NCBI GenBank assembly: GCA_003550325.1
Contig: QKWP01000240.1
Location: 282,384-346,383, forward strand
Reading direction: 5' to 3'
From: Gigaspora rosea
Lineage: Eukaryota > Glomeromycota > Glomeromycetes > Diversisporales > Gigasporaceae
DNA: 64,000 bases
In this document: positions 1 to 11,758 of the stretch, piece after piece
Layout: every line of letters begins with the position of its first letter
How positions within the stretch are numbered: the first letter of the stretch is position 1
Program-made: the position numbers and the translations under genes
The notes under the pieces: model-generated
The model's database searches: none
What the model saw: only the letters and a program-made list of their open reading frames with translations
What the model was told of the DNA's origin: nothing

Positions 1-43
1 AATATAAGCGAATATGAGCGAATATAAAGAATATAATAGTTTA

Positions 44-115
44 TTTTTTTTGGTTTCATTTTTTAATTTTTTTGGTTTCATTTTTTTAATTTTTTTTGGT
101 TTCATTTTTTTGGAT
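44..115 (+). repeat. T-rich tandem repeat, about 26 bp x 3
   Basis: Three near-identical copies of a unit containing GGTTTCATTTTTT separated by T runs. Nothing else is supported in bases 1-350, which are AT-rich. Confidence 0.7.
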
Positions 116-358
116 TTATTTTTTTTTGTCATTTTTTTTATAATAATATATAATAAAAAAATAAAATTTTATATTAAATAGCGAAAACTTGTGAATATTG
201 TATAATTAATAAATTAAAATATTATATAATAATAATAAATAAAAAAAATTATAATTAAATTGCGAAAACTTGCGAAAACCTGTAAAATGTTCAAAAAGTA
301 TGATTATGTGAATATAATAATTATTAATTGATATCATATTCAATATAACCAGATATAT

Positions 359-442
359 ATCGATTACTATCACTATCGATAGTAATCGATAGGGTATTAA
401 CCGGATATTAATCGATTACTATCACTATCAATAGTAATCGAT
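359..442. repeat. Duplicated perfect/near-perfect hairpin
   Basis: Two hairpins repeat with a 52-bp period. The arms are ATCGATTACTATC and its reverse complement around a 6-base spacer. The first (359-390) is perfect and the second (411-442) has one mismatch. They sit just outside the left arm of the large element at 515-9160. Confidence 0.75.
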
Positions 443-514
443 AGGGTGTTGATAATTGATATATATCTTACCAGTTAGTAATCGATATATATCTATATAT
501 AAAATTTGCCGATG

Positions 515-1600
515 AGAGTCCTCTTTATAGTGATAATTTTTGTTTTTAATAGTAGTTTCTTTGTTGTTTATAGGTTGTAATTTCTTTTTAATATGGTTCT
601 ATCCATTTTATAGTGAGATTTTTGTTATTTTGCAATAGTTCAATTTGGATTTTTAGGTTCTTCTAGTGATCTTTAGTTTCTTTTGGAGGTTTTTCTGATA
701 ATTTTAAAGCTTCTTGGGTACTTACAGTATTTTTTAATAGCTTTTAAAGGTTTTTCTAATAACTTTTTGGATGATATTTTTAGATTCTTGGTACTTCTAG
801 TATTGTTAAATTTTGTATATTTTTTCTGGATTCTTGTACTTCTAGCATTTTTTGATAGCTTTTAGATAACTTTTTGGTATTTTTTTTGGATTCTTGGTAC
901 TCCTGGCATTTTTTGGTAAATTTTGAATATTTTGGAAGTTTTTTCTTAAAATTTTTTTTGGATTTTTGATACTTTTAGCATTTTTTGAAGATGCTTAATG
1001 ATTTTTTGGTATTGCTTTCTGGATTTTTAGTACTTCTGGAATTTTTGCTGAATTTTGAATGTTCTTGAAGGTCTTTTCAATGTTCTTTTTGGGTTATTAG
1101 TACTTTTAACATTTTTTGACAAATTTTGGAGGTTCTTTTGATGACTTTTGGTATTTCTTTCTGGATTCTTGGTACTTTTAGCAATTTTTGACAGCTTTTG
1201 AAGGTTCTTTTGATGATTTTTAAATCTTTCTTTCTGGATTTTTAGTACTTTCAGCATTTGTTGCCAACTTTCAAAGTTCCTTCTGATGACTTTTAAAAAT
1301 GTTTTCTAAATTCTTTGTATTTCTAGCATATTTTAATGGTTTTTAGAGGGTTTTCTAATAATTTTTTAGTCTTCTTTCTGAATTTTTAGTACTTTAGCAT
1401 TTTTTAGTAATTTTTGGATATTCTTGAAGATTTTTTCAGGATTTTTGATATTTTTAGCATTTTGGTAGCTTTTAAAGGTTCTTCTAAAGTTCTTTCTGGA
1501 TTCTTGATATTTCTGGTAATTTTGGCAGTTTTGTAGTTACTTCTAATGACTTGTTGGCATTTTTTTTAGATTTTCAGTAATTTTGGTTTTTTTGGATTTT
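515..1600 (+). repeat. Left minisatellite arm
   Basis: Irregular tandem units of roughly 60-70 bp contain TTTCTGGATTCTTGGTACTT followed by a T-rich AGCATTTTTTG segment. Open frames here are by-products of the T-rich repeat and not genes. The same unit recurs in reverse complement at 8325-9000. Confidence 0.75.
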
Positions 1601-3672
1601 GAACTCAAATTTTATCAAGTGTATTAGAAATTATAATAATAACTATAATTGAAGAAGCTAAACAATATATTATTTTTTGACTTTAAGCATCTAGGGTTTG
1701 TTTTTAATTAATTTGGGTAGCCTGTTAGGAATCTATTAAGTAACCTGTTAGGTAACCCAAATTATGACTTTTTTTATAGCTATTATTATAATTCCTGAAA
1801 TGCCTAATAAAAAATTAGCTAAATAATTTTTTAACTGTTTTAGTTAAGTTTGTAATTTTGGTACAATAAAATTACAAAATTGTACATATGTGTATATATA
1901 CATATATACATATATATGTACATAACTTTTACATTAAATAGTACAATGGCATAAAAGTTTTGTCACCATTACTAGACTTTATGTACTAGTACAAAAGTTC
2001 TAGCCAATGTTATTCACATAATCAAATTTATATATAATTTTAACTTTCAAATTTAAGCAAAATTATAGTAATTTTCTAACCAAGATATATATCTAATATG
2101 AAAAAAATATAATATTTAATTTACAAATAATTTATCATTATAAATATTGATATGTTCAATATTATTAGATTTTTAGTTAAATGTTTGTATTAAACTTATG
2201 GAAAACTTATAAAAAAGCTTAAAAGGCTAAATAGTAACAAAAAATATAAAAGACTCCAAATATAAAATAGACATTAATAATAGAATAAATCTATGCATCA
2301 CTACTAGTAATGTGCTTATCATTGCCTTTCTATCTGATTGGTTAAAACTTTTGATTATTATTACATAATATACATTGCATAAATAAATAAACCAGGTTTT
2401 TTGTTAGTTAGAATTAGGGTTAGGTTAGTGCTAGATTAGATAGAGTTAGGGTGTATGTTAGTTTTTATACTAAATTCTACAAAGAATTTTTTTGTTAGAG
2501 ATCAAAGAATAGTTTTATATGTGAAATTTTAAGTTATAGACAACTTTGTCAAAATGACTATTTATTTTGATCATCCTAATTGTACTATATTACCTAACAT
2601 TGAAATTTTATAGGTCAATTATTAAGAGGTGACATATAAACACAATGCAAAGTGTGACACATATTTAACTTCTTTATAAAAACATTTTATACAAGATATC
2701 AAGAATTTTGCCAACTGGTTTAAAGATATATAATTCAAAATTCTATTCAAAATATCTTGATTTTAGAAATATTTGGCATAGAAGTTTTCAATATATTTAT
2801 GTTTTCAAAAGTGCTTGAAAACTGACTTGTTAACATCTAAGTGTTTTTAATTTTCAAAATGATAAGCTTTCCAAAAAAATTTTTTTTAATTATTTGCAAG
2901 TGAAGATGTTTTGAAAGCATCATGTTTCTTTATTTGATTTGAGATATTCATATTGGTATAATAAGGACCCGAAATATACATAAATAGGTTAGGTTAATTA
3001 TAGGGTTACTAAAAAAGAAAAGATCTGTGGAAAAAACTTCAAAAATAAGCAAAAAAATTACTAGAAATAGAAAAGATCTGTATAAAAAACCTCCAAAATA
3101 TACAAACTCATACCTGACCTATCTATATATATTTTGGTGTTCTATATAATATTTATATTAATCATCCGGTCTTAAATTATATACATGTGTACATAATATT
3201 AATTTATAGAATCTATTATGCTAAAATCACTAACTTAATCAAAAAGGTTGAAAATTATTTGGCTAAATTTTTATTAGATATTTTAGGAATTATCCAACGA
3301 GTAACCTGGGTGATTATTTTTAGACAAGTCAATTTATTATCTTTGATAGCTTTTAGAAATTTTTCTAACAATATTTGGTAATTCTTTTAGGAATCTTAGG
3401 CTTTTTAGCAATTGGTGGTTCTTTCTAAATTTAAAAAGGATCACCAATTGCTAGAAAAAACTAATTGAGGTTTTGGCAATTGGAAGCTCTTTTTTGGATT
3501 TTTTTTTTTTAGATAATATTTTTTTGAGTTTTTTTTTTATATTTGTTTATAAAAAAAGTTTGATAAAAATATTAAATTATTTATTGGTTCTGAACTACTT
3601 TCTAAGATTATGCAATAAGTTGTTACAATTAAATTTAATTAATAAATTTTAAAAATAATAAGTATTTTATTT
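1601..3672. other. AT-rich DNA without a supported gene
   Basis: It contains a short dyad at about 1700-1765, with AATTTGGGTA facing TAACCCAAATT around two CCTGTTAGG copies. It also has a TA/CATATA microsatellite at 1880-1925 and telomere-like TTAGGG words at about 2411-2455. A short palindrome around AATTGGTG/CACCAATT lies at about 3408-3450. No exon chain could be assembled. Confidence 0.5.
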
Positions 3673-4313
3673 AGGGAAAATAAATTTGTCGCACCCGTGA
3701 CATATCGCACCCTTGTTTCGACCAATCAAATCGCACGATTTTATAGCCAAAAATTTTATTTTTTAAAAATTTAAAATTTTACTTAATAAAATGTAAAATA
3801 TATATATAATAGCACGTTATATAATGTAAAATTTTATTCTGAACAACTTTTTCTAAGTCATAAAGATAGGTTGTCTTAGTAAAAAAATGTTTTATAAGAA
3901 AAATCAAATTTTCAAAGTTAGCACATATAAAACTTTTTTTTTTACTAAAATAATCTACTGTTTTAACTTAGAAAAAGTTGTTTAGCATAAAATTTTACAT
4001 GTAATACTTAAATATAAATATAGATTACATTAGTAAAAACAAAGTTTTTATGTGCTAATGATCAAAATTTTTGATTTTTCTTATAATCATTACTTTTTTT
4101 TACTAAGACAATCTATCTTTATGACTTAGAAAAAGTTGTTCAAAATAAAATTTTACATCATATGCTTTGATATCGCTTATTTATTTTTACATTTTACTAG
4201 TAAAATTTTTAATTTTTAAAACTTAAAATTTTTTGTCTACAAAATCATGCGATTTGATTGGTTGGAATCAGGGAGTGCGACATGTCGCGGGTGCTACAAA
4301 TTTCTATTTCCTT
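3673..4313. mobile_element. Foldback MITE, about 640 bp
   Basis: Inverted termini of about 80 bp. The left contains AAATTTGTCGCACCCG, and the reverse complement of the right contains AAATTTGTAGCACCCG. Both continue into ACCAATCAAATCGCA. The interior also folds back through paired ACTTTTTCTAAGTCATAAAG-like words. No target duplication could be fixed. It lies just downstream of the DUF7869-like pseudogene, inside the large element. Confidence 0.7.
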
Positions 4314-4425
4314 TTATTTAATAGTATTTTTAGGTTTTAAAACTAGTAGTAAAGAACAAAAATTATTTTTTTTTAAAAGATTTTGTACATGTGTTTTTAT
4401 TTCTTTATAAATATACTATTGTCTT

Positions 4426-5730
4426 GTAACTAATAATCCTGATAAAAATTTTTGTATAGAAAAAGAATTTATAGGTGGTAAATTTTGATTATTTTTAACT
4501 AAATTAATGTTTTGTTCAGGTTCGTTAATTGCTATTTTAATAAATAAATGACCTATATTATTATTACTAAAATAAAAATAATGTTGTTTTAAAATTTGAG
4601 GAACTGCATCAAAATAATTATTTAAGAATAATGTTCAATTAAAAAATTTAACTTTACAATTAATTGTGTTATTATAATTATTTAATATTGAATTTCTAAC
4701 ACTTGTACTAAATCTTCTAAATTATCAATTTCTGAGTTACAAAGTTTTAATTTAAATAATCCAAAAAATCCATCAGGTAAAAATTTTGTATATTCAGCTA
4801 CCATAAAAGAATATGTACAGTAATTGTTGTATAAAGTCTTGTCATTACTCTCCAAGTTAAATATTTAATTATTGCATTATTCTTATTTTGTTTAGCACAA
4901 TTATCAGCATGTATAATTAAATATTTTTCTCCAATATTATGATTTTCAAAATAATAATGTACTAATGAAATAACTATATCAGCTCTTTTTTCAACCTTTT
5001 TTTCAATTAAATAATTAACCTATAAAATAAAGTTCTATAAATTATTAAATTAAAATTTAAAATTTATTATATTAAACTAAAATAATATAAATAAATATTA
5101 TAGCTTTTTATATTTCTTTTATAATTATATAATAATATTTATTTATAATATATTTTAATTATTATATTATATAATATTACTTGATGAGGAAAAGCATCTT
5201 TACATATACCAAATGCTGCAACTTTATAACAAGATTTAAAATATATAGTATTCTAAAAAATTTAATTAATATTAAAAATTTATTATAGACATTAAATAAA
5301 ATAAATAAAATTTATATAATTTTTGTTGTAATGAATAAGATAATTGAGCACTTTTAGCAAAATCCTATGAAATATGATTTTAATATCAATACTATTAGGA
5401 ATATTAGATTGTAAAAATTGAATAATATTGGATATAGCAAATTTAGAATTTATAATACAATTTCTAAAAATTAAAAATTATTTAAAAAATAAAATTAATA
5501 TAATTAAATAATACAAATATAATACTTTGGTATACCTATAATATTCTCTTTTTTGTTTTGCCTAATTGTTATGAATTGTCTATTTATTTATTGTTTGTTC
5601 TAATTGTACTTCTGAAATATAACTAATATTAAATCACATAATTTTGCATTTAATGCATAAATCACTTCGAGGTGAAAGAAATTTAATACTTGGAAGATAT
5701 TTTCCAAATATTAATAAAACTTGTTGAACT
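4426..5730 (-). pseudogene. DUF7869-like transposase-type protein, decayed
   Basis: Minus-strand exons resemble a repeat-associated family that I know from fungal and invertebrate genomes as DUF7869; the name is from memory. Readable blocks, N to C: LPSIKFLSPRSDLC with a CxxC (about 5600-5690), YSFDFAKSAQLSYSLQQ-type (about 5340-5380), YFKSCYKVAAFGICKDAFPH (about 5180-5250), LIIHADNCAKQNKNNA (about 4880-4930), EYTKFLPDGFFGLFK (about 4750-4800), and a C-terminal block ending in TAG at 4426. The conserved HADNC and TKFxPD words are the family hallmarks. In-frame stops and frame changes interrupt it, including TAG codons near 5580-5600. More N-terminal coding-like sequence may reach about 6900. 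Function is inferred: probably the enzyme of the surrounding element. Confidence 0.7.
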
Positions 5731-7667
5731 AATTGATATATTAGAAGTATTTGAAATTGTTGAATTATATAAATAAAATAAACTTAAATAATATCGTTGC
5801 TAGAAGAAAATAATAGATTTTGTTTTTTTATTAAAATGATAGCCTAAAATAATATTATTATAATTATAATTAAAATTAAATAATTTTTAAAAAATTTTTA
5901 CTATACTAGGAGATGGAAGTCCATGAATATTAGCATAATTTGAAATAAATATTAAAATATTTATAATTATTTCAAATAAAATTTTGTTATTTCTATTTTT
6001 TCCTTTAAGTTAATAAGTAATTGGTAAAGTATTATTTTTTAAAAAATGCTAATAAATTGATTTCTATTTCTATTCAAAAACATCACATATTAATAAAAAA
6101 AGCTTCTGAACAAATATGATTTCCATCAAACTAATATTCAGTTGTTAAATATTTTTTGTTTATATTATTTTTTGTAGTTTCTTTTCTAGCTAATGCATTA
6201 AGTATACCTAATAAAATATTTTTTATCTTTTGATACTATTTGAATATTTTTCTATTTTTTTATTGCAATTTCATGATTAATAATCTTTTTTGTATATTGT
6301 AAACTTGGACAATATTCAAAATGAGTCAGATTTATTACAAAATGCATTAATGTCTTGTTCAGTAAGTGCTTTTGTTTCTTATCAACTTCACTAATAAAAA
6401 AGCTCAAATTTTTGATTAAATATTTTATAAAAATTATTAATTTCAATTTGAGAAAAAATATCATTATCAATATTATAAAATAGTTCATTATAATAAAATT
6501 ATTAGTTTTATTACTACTTTGTTCTAAAAACTCAGAATTATTTTCTCCTTTTAATGTATATAGATTGATAAATATTTTGTAATAATGAAATAATTGTATT
6601 TAAAGAAGTTAACTCAGGATGAGTTTCAGTAAAAATACTATTAAATAAAGTATGTGATATATTAAAATAATATTTTATAAATTTTAAATTTAATTTTACT
6701 AAAGTTATAATATAACCTAGTTACAAATATAGCATTATATTTTAATTTAATTTATCTAAAAATGTATAAAAAACAAATAATGTCTAATCTTTTTATCTGT
6801 TAAAAATATCTACTAATTCAAGAAAATTGGAAACTAAATATTTACCTAGTCAAAAATATAATTTTTATTACAATTGTTGTTTCATTCTATATTGGAAAAA
6901 TAATTCTATACATTGACAATAGTTATGCTAGAGTTATTATTATGAGAATAACCTGATTTGTAGCTTATGTAAAATTGGAGCTTATATGAAAAGATAATAG
7001 TATATAATTGTATGAAAATTATAGATATGCATGTAATATAGATTATAGATACATATGCATATGGCAGAGATTATAAAGATACCTGTAGGAGTAAATAGTG
7101 ATCTTAGGCTTACTTACTTGTCTTGTCATTTGTTATCTTCAATATCTAATTATAATCTGTATCCTATCCCTCCCACTCTTTCTCATTCACTGCACCTAGC
7201 ACCCTGCTTGTTGTCATGTGTAATAAGTTAATATGCTATACCATAGCATGGGCCCAAACTTACTATTTAATGTTGATGTTGTCATATGTACTGAGTTGAA
7301 TGAGCATAGCATCAAACTTGCTACACTTATAAAAGTTGATATTGTCATGTATAAGGTGTTTAATATACTACTATAAAAAAATTGATATCATATAAATGAG
7401 TTAAAGGCATGCACTATAGCATTAGCTCAAACTCGCTATTATAAAAATTGATATTGCAAAAAAAAAAAAAATAGAATTTGCTACACTTTAGTATTGGCAA
7501 ACCTCAATTATACTTCATCACATGAGTGTATATTCATGTATATATAAAGTTGTTATGAGCACAATATGCAATAGCAGAAGAGAAAGTAATGAAGTGAAGT
7601 ACTACTCCCATTATATATCTTCATAATGTTTAATAAAGAAAGTGTTTAATATGAAATCTGAGTGAGA
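5731..7667. other. Possible upstream exons, then AT-rich sequence
   Basis: Minus-strand frames at about 6250-6490 may be further decayed N-terminal exons of the DUF7869-like gene, but no motif confirms this. From about 6900 to 7660 nothing beyond AT-rich DNA is supported. Short words with TGCTA and TTGATATTGTCA recur at 7245-7460, suggesting weak degenerate repetition. Confidence 0.35.
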
Positions 7668-7803
7668 ATAATTTTTTTAGTGCAAATTTATGCAAATTTG
7701 CACAAATTTTCAAACCTAGTAGCTATTTTTACAGAAAATAATACAATTCTATACAGAATATTGTTTTTTAAAAATTTTTGCGGATTTGCACTAAAAAATT
7801 TTT
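7668..7803. mobile_element. Short foldback MITE
   Basis: Facing termini ATTTTTTTAGTGCAAATT (left) and the reverse complement ATTTTTTAGTGCAAATCC (right) enclose about 90 bp. No target duplication is clear. Confidence 0.6.
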
Positions 7804-8088
7804 CCAAATATAGTAAAAATTTGTGTTTCAAATATTAAAGAATATAAAAATTTTTCCTGATATAACTGAAACACTTGATTAAAAATCAAACTAATTCAAT
7901 AAGTTTTTGATTTCAATATAATCATTTTATTATACAGTAAAGTATTCTATTTCTTTTAAATTCAGTATGAATTCATGCCTGTAAATTGCATAGCTCTATT
8001 TTAGATCTTTTAATATAAAAAATCTGATCAAAAATACTTGCTGTAAATACTCTTTTTTAGAAAAGTAAATAACATATGCTTTTTATAT

Positions 8089-8268
8089 ACTAGTAAAATT
8101 TAAAAGATTTGATATGTTAAATGGCACAATTTGAATGCTACTCAATACTATTAAATGACTTTGCAAATATGCATATCTGTGAAATTATATAATGGCAGTT
8201 TAAATGACAGTTTGAGTAGTATTTGAATTGTGCTATTCAACATGTTGAATCTTTTAAATTTTATGAGT
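8089..8268. mobile_element. Foldback MITE, about 180 bp
   Basis: Arms of about 50 bp share AAAATTTAAAAGATT near the ends and GCACAATT then GAATGCTACTCAA / AAATACTACTCAA further in. It is almost entirely arm, with a short spacer. Confidence 0.7.
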
Positions 8269-8324
8269 GATACTTTGCTATAACTCTCAAAAGATTCTAT
8301 ACTACCTTCAAAATTTGGCAAAAA

Positions 8325-9160
8325 ACACCAAAAGAATTAAGAATTTATAAAGAATCTCGAGAAAAAACTCCAAGAATATCCAAAATTCAAACTACTAGAA
8401 GTACCAAGAATCCAAAAAGAAACTCCAAAAAGTTATTAGAAACACTGCTAAAAAGTGCCAAAAGTATCAAGAATCCAAAAAGACATATCAAAAGTCATTA
8501 GAGAAACCTCCAAATAATACTAAAATACTAAAAATCCAAACAGAACCTTCAAAAAGTCATTAGAAGAACCTCTAAAAGCTACTAAAAGTACCAAGTATCT
8601 AGAAATAAATACCAGAAGTACTGAGTATCCAGAAAGAACCACCAAAAAGTTGTTGGAAAAACCTTCAAAAAAATGCTAAAAGTACCAAGAATTTAGAAAA
8701 AACACCAAAAAGGCAGCAGAAAAATCTTCAAAAAAAAATAAACCTTACAGAAATAGAACATGTAAGTTATTATCATTTTGTTAGTTTATCTTTAAACCAT
8801 TTTTTAGCTGCCAAATAATACCAGAAGTACCAGAAAGAACTTGTAAAAAGTCTTCAAAAAAACCTCTAAAGACCAATAAAGAATGCTAAAAATGCCCAAA
8901 AATCTTCAAAAATCATCAGAAAACACTCAAAAAAGAACTATAGGTTACCAAAAGAACTTAAGAATCCAGAAAGAACTATTGTAGAATGATGAAAAAAGCT
9001 ACTAATTAAATAAAAAAAACTATATTAAAGAAGAACTACTATTAAAAATAAAAAATATCACTATAAAAGCAATGATCTAAAAAAAAACTGAAGAAAACAT
9101 ATTAAGCAACAAAGAAACCACTATTGAAAATAAAAAATATCTATATAATGCATCAACCTA
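8325..9160 (-). repeat. Right minisatellite arm
   Basis: The reverse complement of the left arm's unit: AAGTACCAAGAATCCAAAAA with GCTAAAA spacers, repeated irregularly. At the outer end the words mirror the left arm, with AACAAAGAAACCACTATT facing AGTAGTTTCTTTGTTGTT. Confidence 0.75.
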
Positions 9161-9470
9161 AAAAAATTTTTTTTGCTAATTAACCTAGAGTTCATGTCTT
9201 ATTTTATTAAAAGAACAGAGAATTATATATGCAAATATCAATTTGCCACTGGTTTACAATCTTATAATTAAAATAAAACTTATCCAGTTACTATAGGCAC
9301 TTATTTACAACCTGCCAGAGTAGATTTTATTTTACTATTACCAAGATAATTATATACTTCAAATTAATGTGCACTATGTGTATTTTTTTAATTTTGTTTA
9401 GTAAGATCAATTTTTTAAATTAGGTATATGTTAGTATATAAAATATAAAATATATATATATGTTTCATGT

Positions 9471-9617
9471 AAAAAAATTTATTTATTCATATTATAAAAG
9501 TTATAATATATTATCTTTAATTTATCTTAAAAACTTTTGTGCACAAAAATTTTTAAGATCAAATTAAAGATAATGTATTATAACTTTTATAATATATATA
9601 AATAAAATTTTTTTTTT
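9471..9617. repeat. Near-perfect foldback, about 70-bp arms
   Basis: AAAGTTATAATA...ATCTTTAATTT on the left faces AAATTAAAGATAAT...TATTATAACTTT on the right, around a TTTGTGCACAAA centre. It lies at the inner edge of the left arm of the 9361-11758 element. Confidence 0.75.
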
Positions 9618-10812
9618 ATATTAAAGTCCTACTTGGAAGATGAGTTTTTATTCAAGTATATAGATCAAGGAAAATTTTATGAGCACCTGACATTTGTTAT
9701 ATAAATGAGAATACAACTAGCCACACATACAACTTTGGCTGTTTAATTTTAAACCAGCTACTATATCTCAACCCAGCTAGAGAATTGCCTAATTAAGCCC
9801 TCTGGTCCAAGCAGCATAACCGAAGTTCTATTTTATTAGTTGAAAATATGTGATCTACAGATCTACATCTTATTAAATTTAATTAGCTATATAAAGTTAA
9901 TTTTATTAATATGATAATAAAAAAAAAGTTTTATACAAAAGTTCTGGGTAGTTATAGGTGTCTGTATGTAACCAGGTCATTAATCTTTATAATAAAAGGG
10001 TTTTCACTATAATCAACCCTTTTTATATAAAGTTTGCACAGTTAAAATTTATGATTTCTGAGCAAAATTTCTCTATAATCCTTTTAAAAAAAAAAAAAAG
10101 AGCATTCAGAAAAAAAAAATTGATCTAAAATAAATAATAATTGTTCAGGTAGTGTAACAGACTTTTGTTTTTTTTAAAAAAATATGTACATAATTTTTTA
10201 TAAAAAAGGTTTTAATTTAATATTTTATATTATATATAATGTTTACTTCAAAAGACAAGAGTATTATACTATTGGCAATACCAAGAATCTGCAAATCTTG
10301 AGTTGGATCTCATTAAATTTGAAAATATTATTGAAAGTGCAGATTTTCAATTTAAGGGCTTTTTTAAATATATAATAAACTTAGTTATTTCTAAAAACAT
10401 TCTGCTCATAGTATAAATAAAGCAAAAAAGCCTGTTATTGGCCTGTGCTATATGCTGTCAGGCTTAATAGTAATGAAAATACCAAAAAAAAGGAAGGGAA
10501 AGAAACTTTAGAGAAAATAACTAAATTGGAGACAAAAATTAGCCAAATAATTTTTTAGTAATATTGATATAATAAATAACAACAAATCCAGTTTTCTTAA
10601 CTGAATTAGTTTGTAAAATTATAGTAAGTTCTTCATTGTGGTACCTTCATGAACTGGCTGTTGAAATTTTAAAAGCCAAAATTGCTGAAAAAGTAGTAGA
10701 ATTCCAAGTTATTTGTGTACTTACGTTACTTTATAACAATTTACTAGTAAAAATGTGTGTTTAATAAAAGTTAAGCAAAATGCAGATTATTCAGATCAGT
10801 CTCTATACTATA

Positions 10813-11049
10813 TGGGGTTTTTGCCTTGAAAATAACATTATGGGGCTATGTAGTTCTTATGAATAAAAATTAAAATTTCTAGCCATCCAATAATCCAATT
10901 CAAATAATTTTTTTTTATTTTGTAGAACTTACTAAGCTTTACAAAATAAAAAAGTTTATTTGAATTGGATTACTAGATAGCAAAAATTTTAATTTTTATT
11001 CATAAAATTTACATAGTCCCATAAGGTCATTTTCAAGGCAAAGACCCCA
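10813..11049. mobile_element. TA-flanked MITE, 237 bp
   Basis: Long inverted arms (about 95 bp) begin TGGGGTTTTTGCCTTGAAAA on the left; the right arm mirrors it with TTTTCAAGGCAAAGACCCCA. TA dinucleotides directly flank both ends (10811-10812 and 11050-11051), as expected for Tc1/mariner-type insertion. Confidence 0.75.
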
Positions 11050-11129
11050 TATTCATATATCAACAGAAGAATAAACTAGTGAAATTTCATAGAAAACCTG
11101 CCTGTCCTTCATGTATTACTTATAACATA

Positions 11130-11501
11130 TGGGGTAGCATCAACTAAACAAGGCTTATGGCATTTTTTGCAAAAATGAATTAACTACTATTATATAAAGC
11201 AGGAATTTTTTCTATATAATTTGACTTTTAAAGCATTGATTTACATAGAAAATTTTTACAATGCCTACTTTTTGAAATTCTGTATACGATTAAATGTGAT
11301 CTAAAATTAGAATTTGGATATCTGGTTGTTGATCCTTGCTGCAGAGTCATAGAAATAGATTCGTGTAATTGGCTTGCAAATGTCAATCCAATAGGTTATA
11401 CTAATAATAGATCATCATTGTTATTGTTACACAAAATTTTAAACGTAAATTTTTTCAAAATAAAAAAAGCTATAAGCCTTGTCTTAGTTGATGCTGCTCC
11501 A
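11130..11501. mobile_element. TA-flanked MITE, 372 bp, second family
   Basis: Termini start TGGGGTAGCATCAACTAA and share ACAAGGCTTAT with the reverse complement of the right end. TA is present on both sides (11128-11129 and 11502-11503). It shares the first five bases with the neighbouring MITE but has a different interior. Confidence 0.7.
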
Positions 11502-11758
11502 TATATTTTCTCTATATTATTTTAATATATAAAAATTATGTGTAACTATTTATGCATATAGGATTCCAGTCATGCGGCTCCATGCTTCTCCTACTAATTC
11601 TACTTGTATTACCAGAACAATCCCTGATAAAAATAAATTTTTTATATATAACATATATACTGTATATTTTCTTTATATTTTATATACTAACATATTTATA
11701 ATTTAAAAAATTGGTCTCACTAAACAAAATTAAAAAATAATATAGTGCACATAAATTT

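Larger units (their letters stand above)
515..9160. mobile_element. Putative large inverted-arm element carrying a DUF7869-like gene
   Basis: Two arms of degenerate minisatellite DNA (515-1600 and about 8325-9160) lie in opposite orientation. They share outer-end wording: the left reads TAGTGATAATTTTTGTTTTT, and the reverse complement of the right reads TAGTGATATTTTTTATTTTT. Both then contain a TTTAATAGTAG-type stretch followed by repeated units with GGATTCTTGGTACTTCTAGC. Between them is a decayed transposase-like gene on the minus strand plus three smaller foldback elements. Exact ends and a target-site duplication were not identified, so the boundaries are approximate. An alternative is two independent copies of a dispersed minisatellite that happen to face each other. 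Confidence 0.5.
9361..11758. mobile_element. Inverted-repeat element, about 2.4 kb, non-autonomous
   Basis: Arms of about 115 bp (9361-9475 and 11643-11758) match in opposite orientation. They share TTTTTAATTTTGTTTAGT, CAATTTTTTAAATTA and ATATGTTAGTATATAAAATA. The interior has no convincing gene; a 63-codon frame at 10184-10375 lacks any recognisable motif. Two TA-flanked MITEs and a foldback lie inside. No target duplication was identified. Confidence 0.6.

Noticed and set aside
1027..1257. Lysine/asparagine-rich minus frame as a protein
   Set aside because: It is the minisatellite arm read in one frame; the repeat explains the composition.
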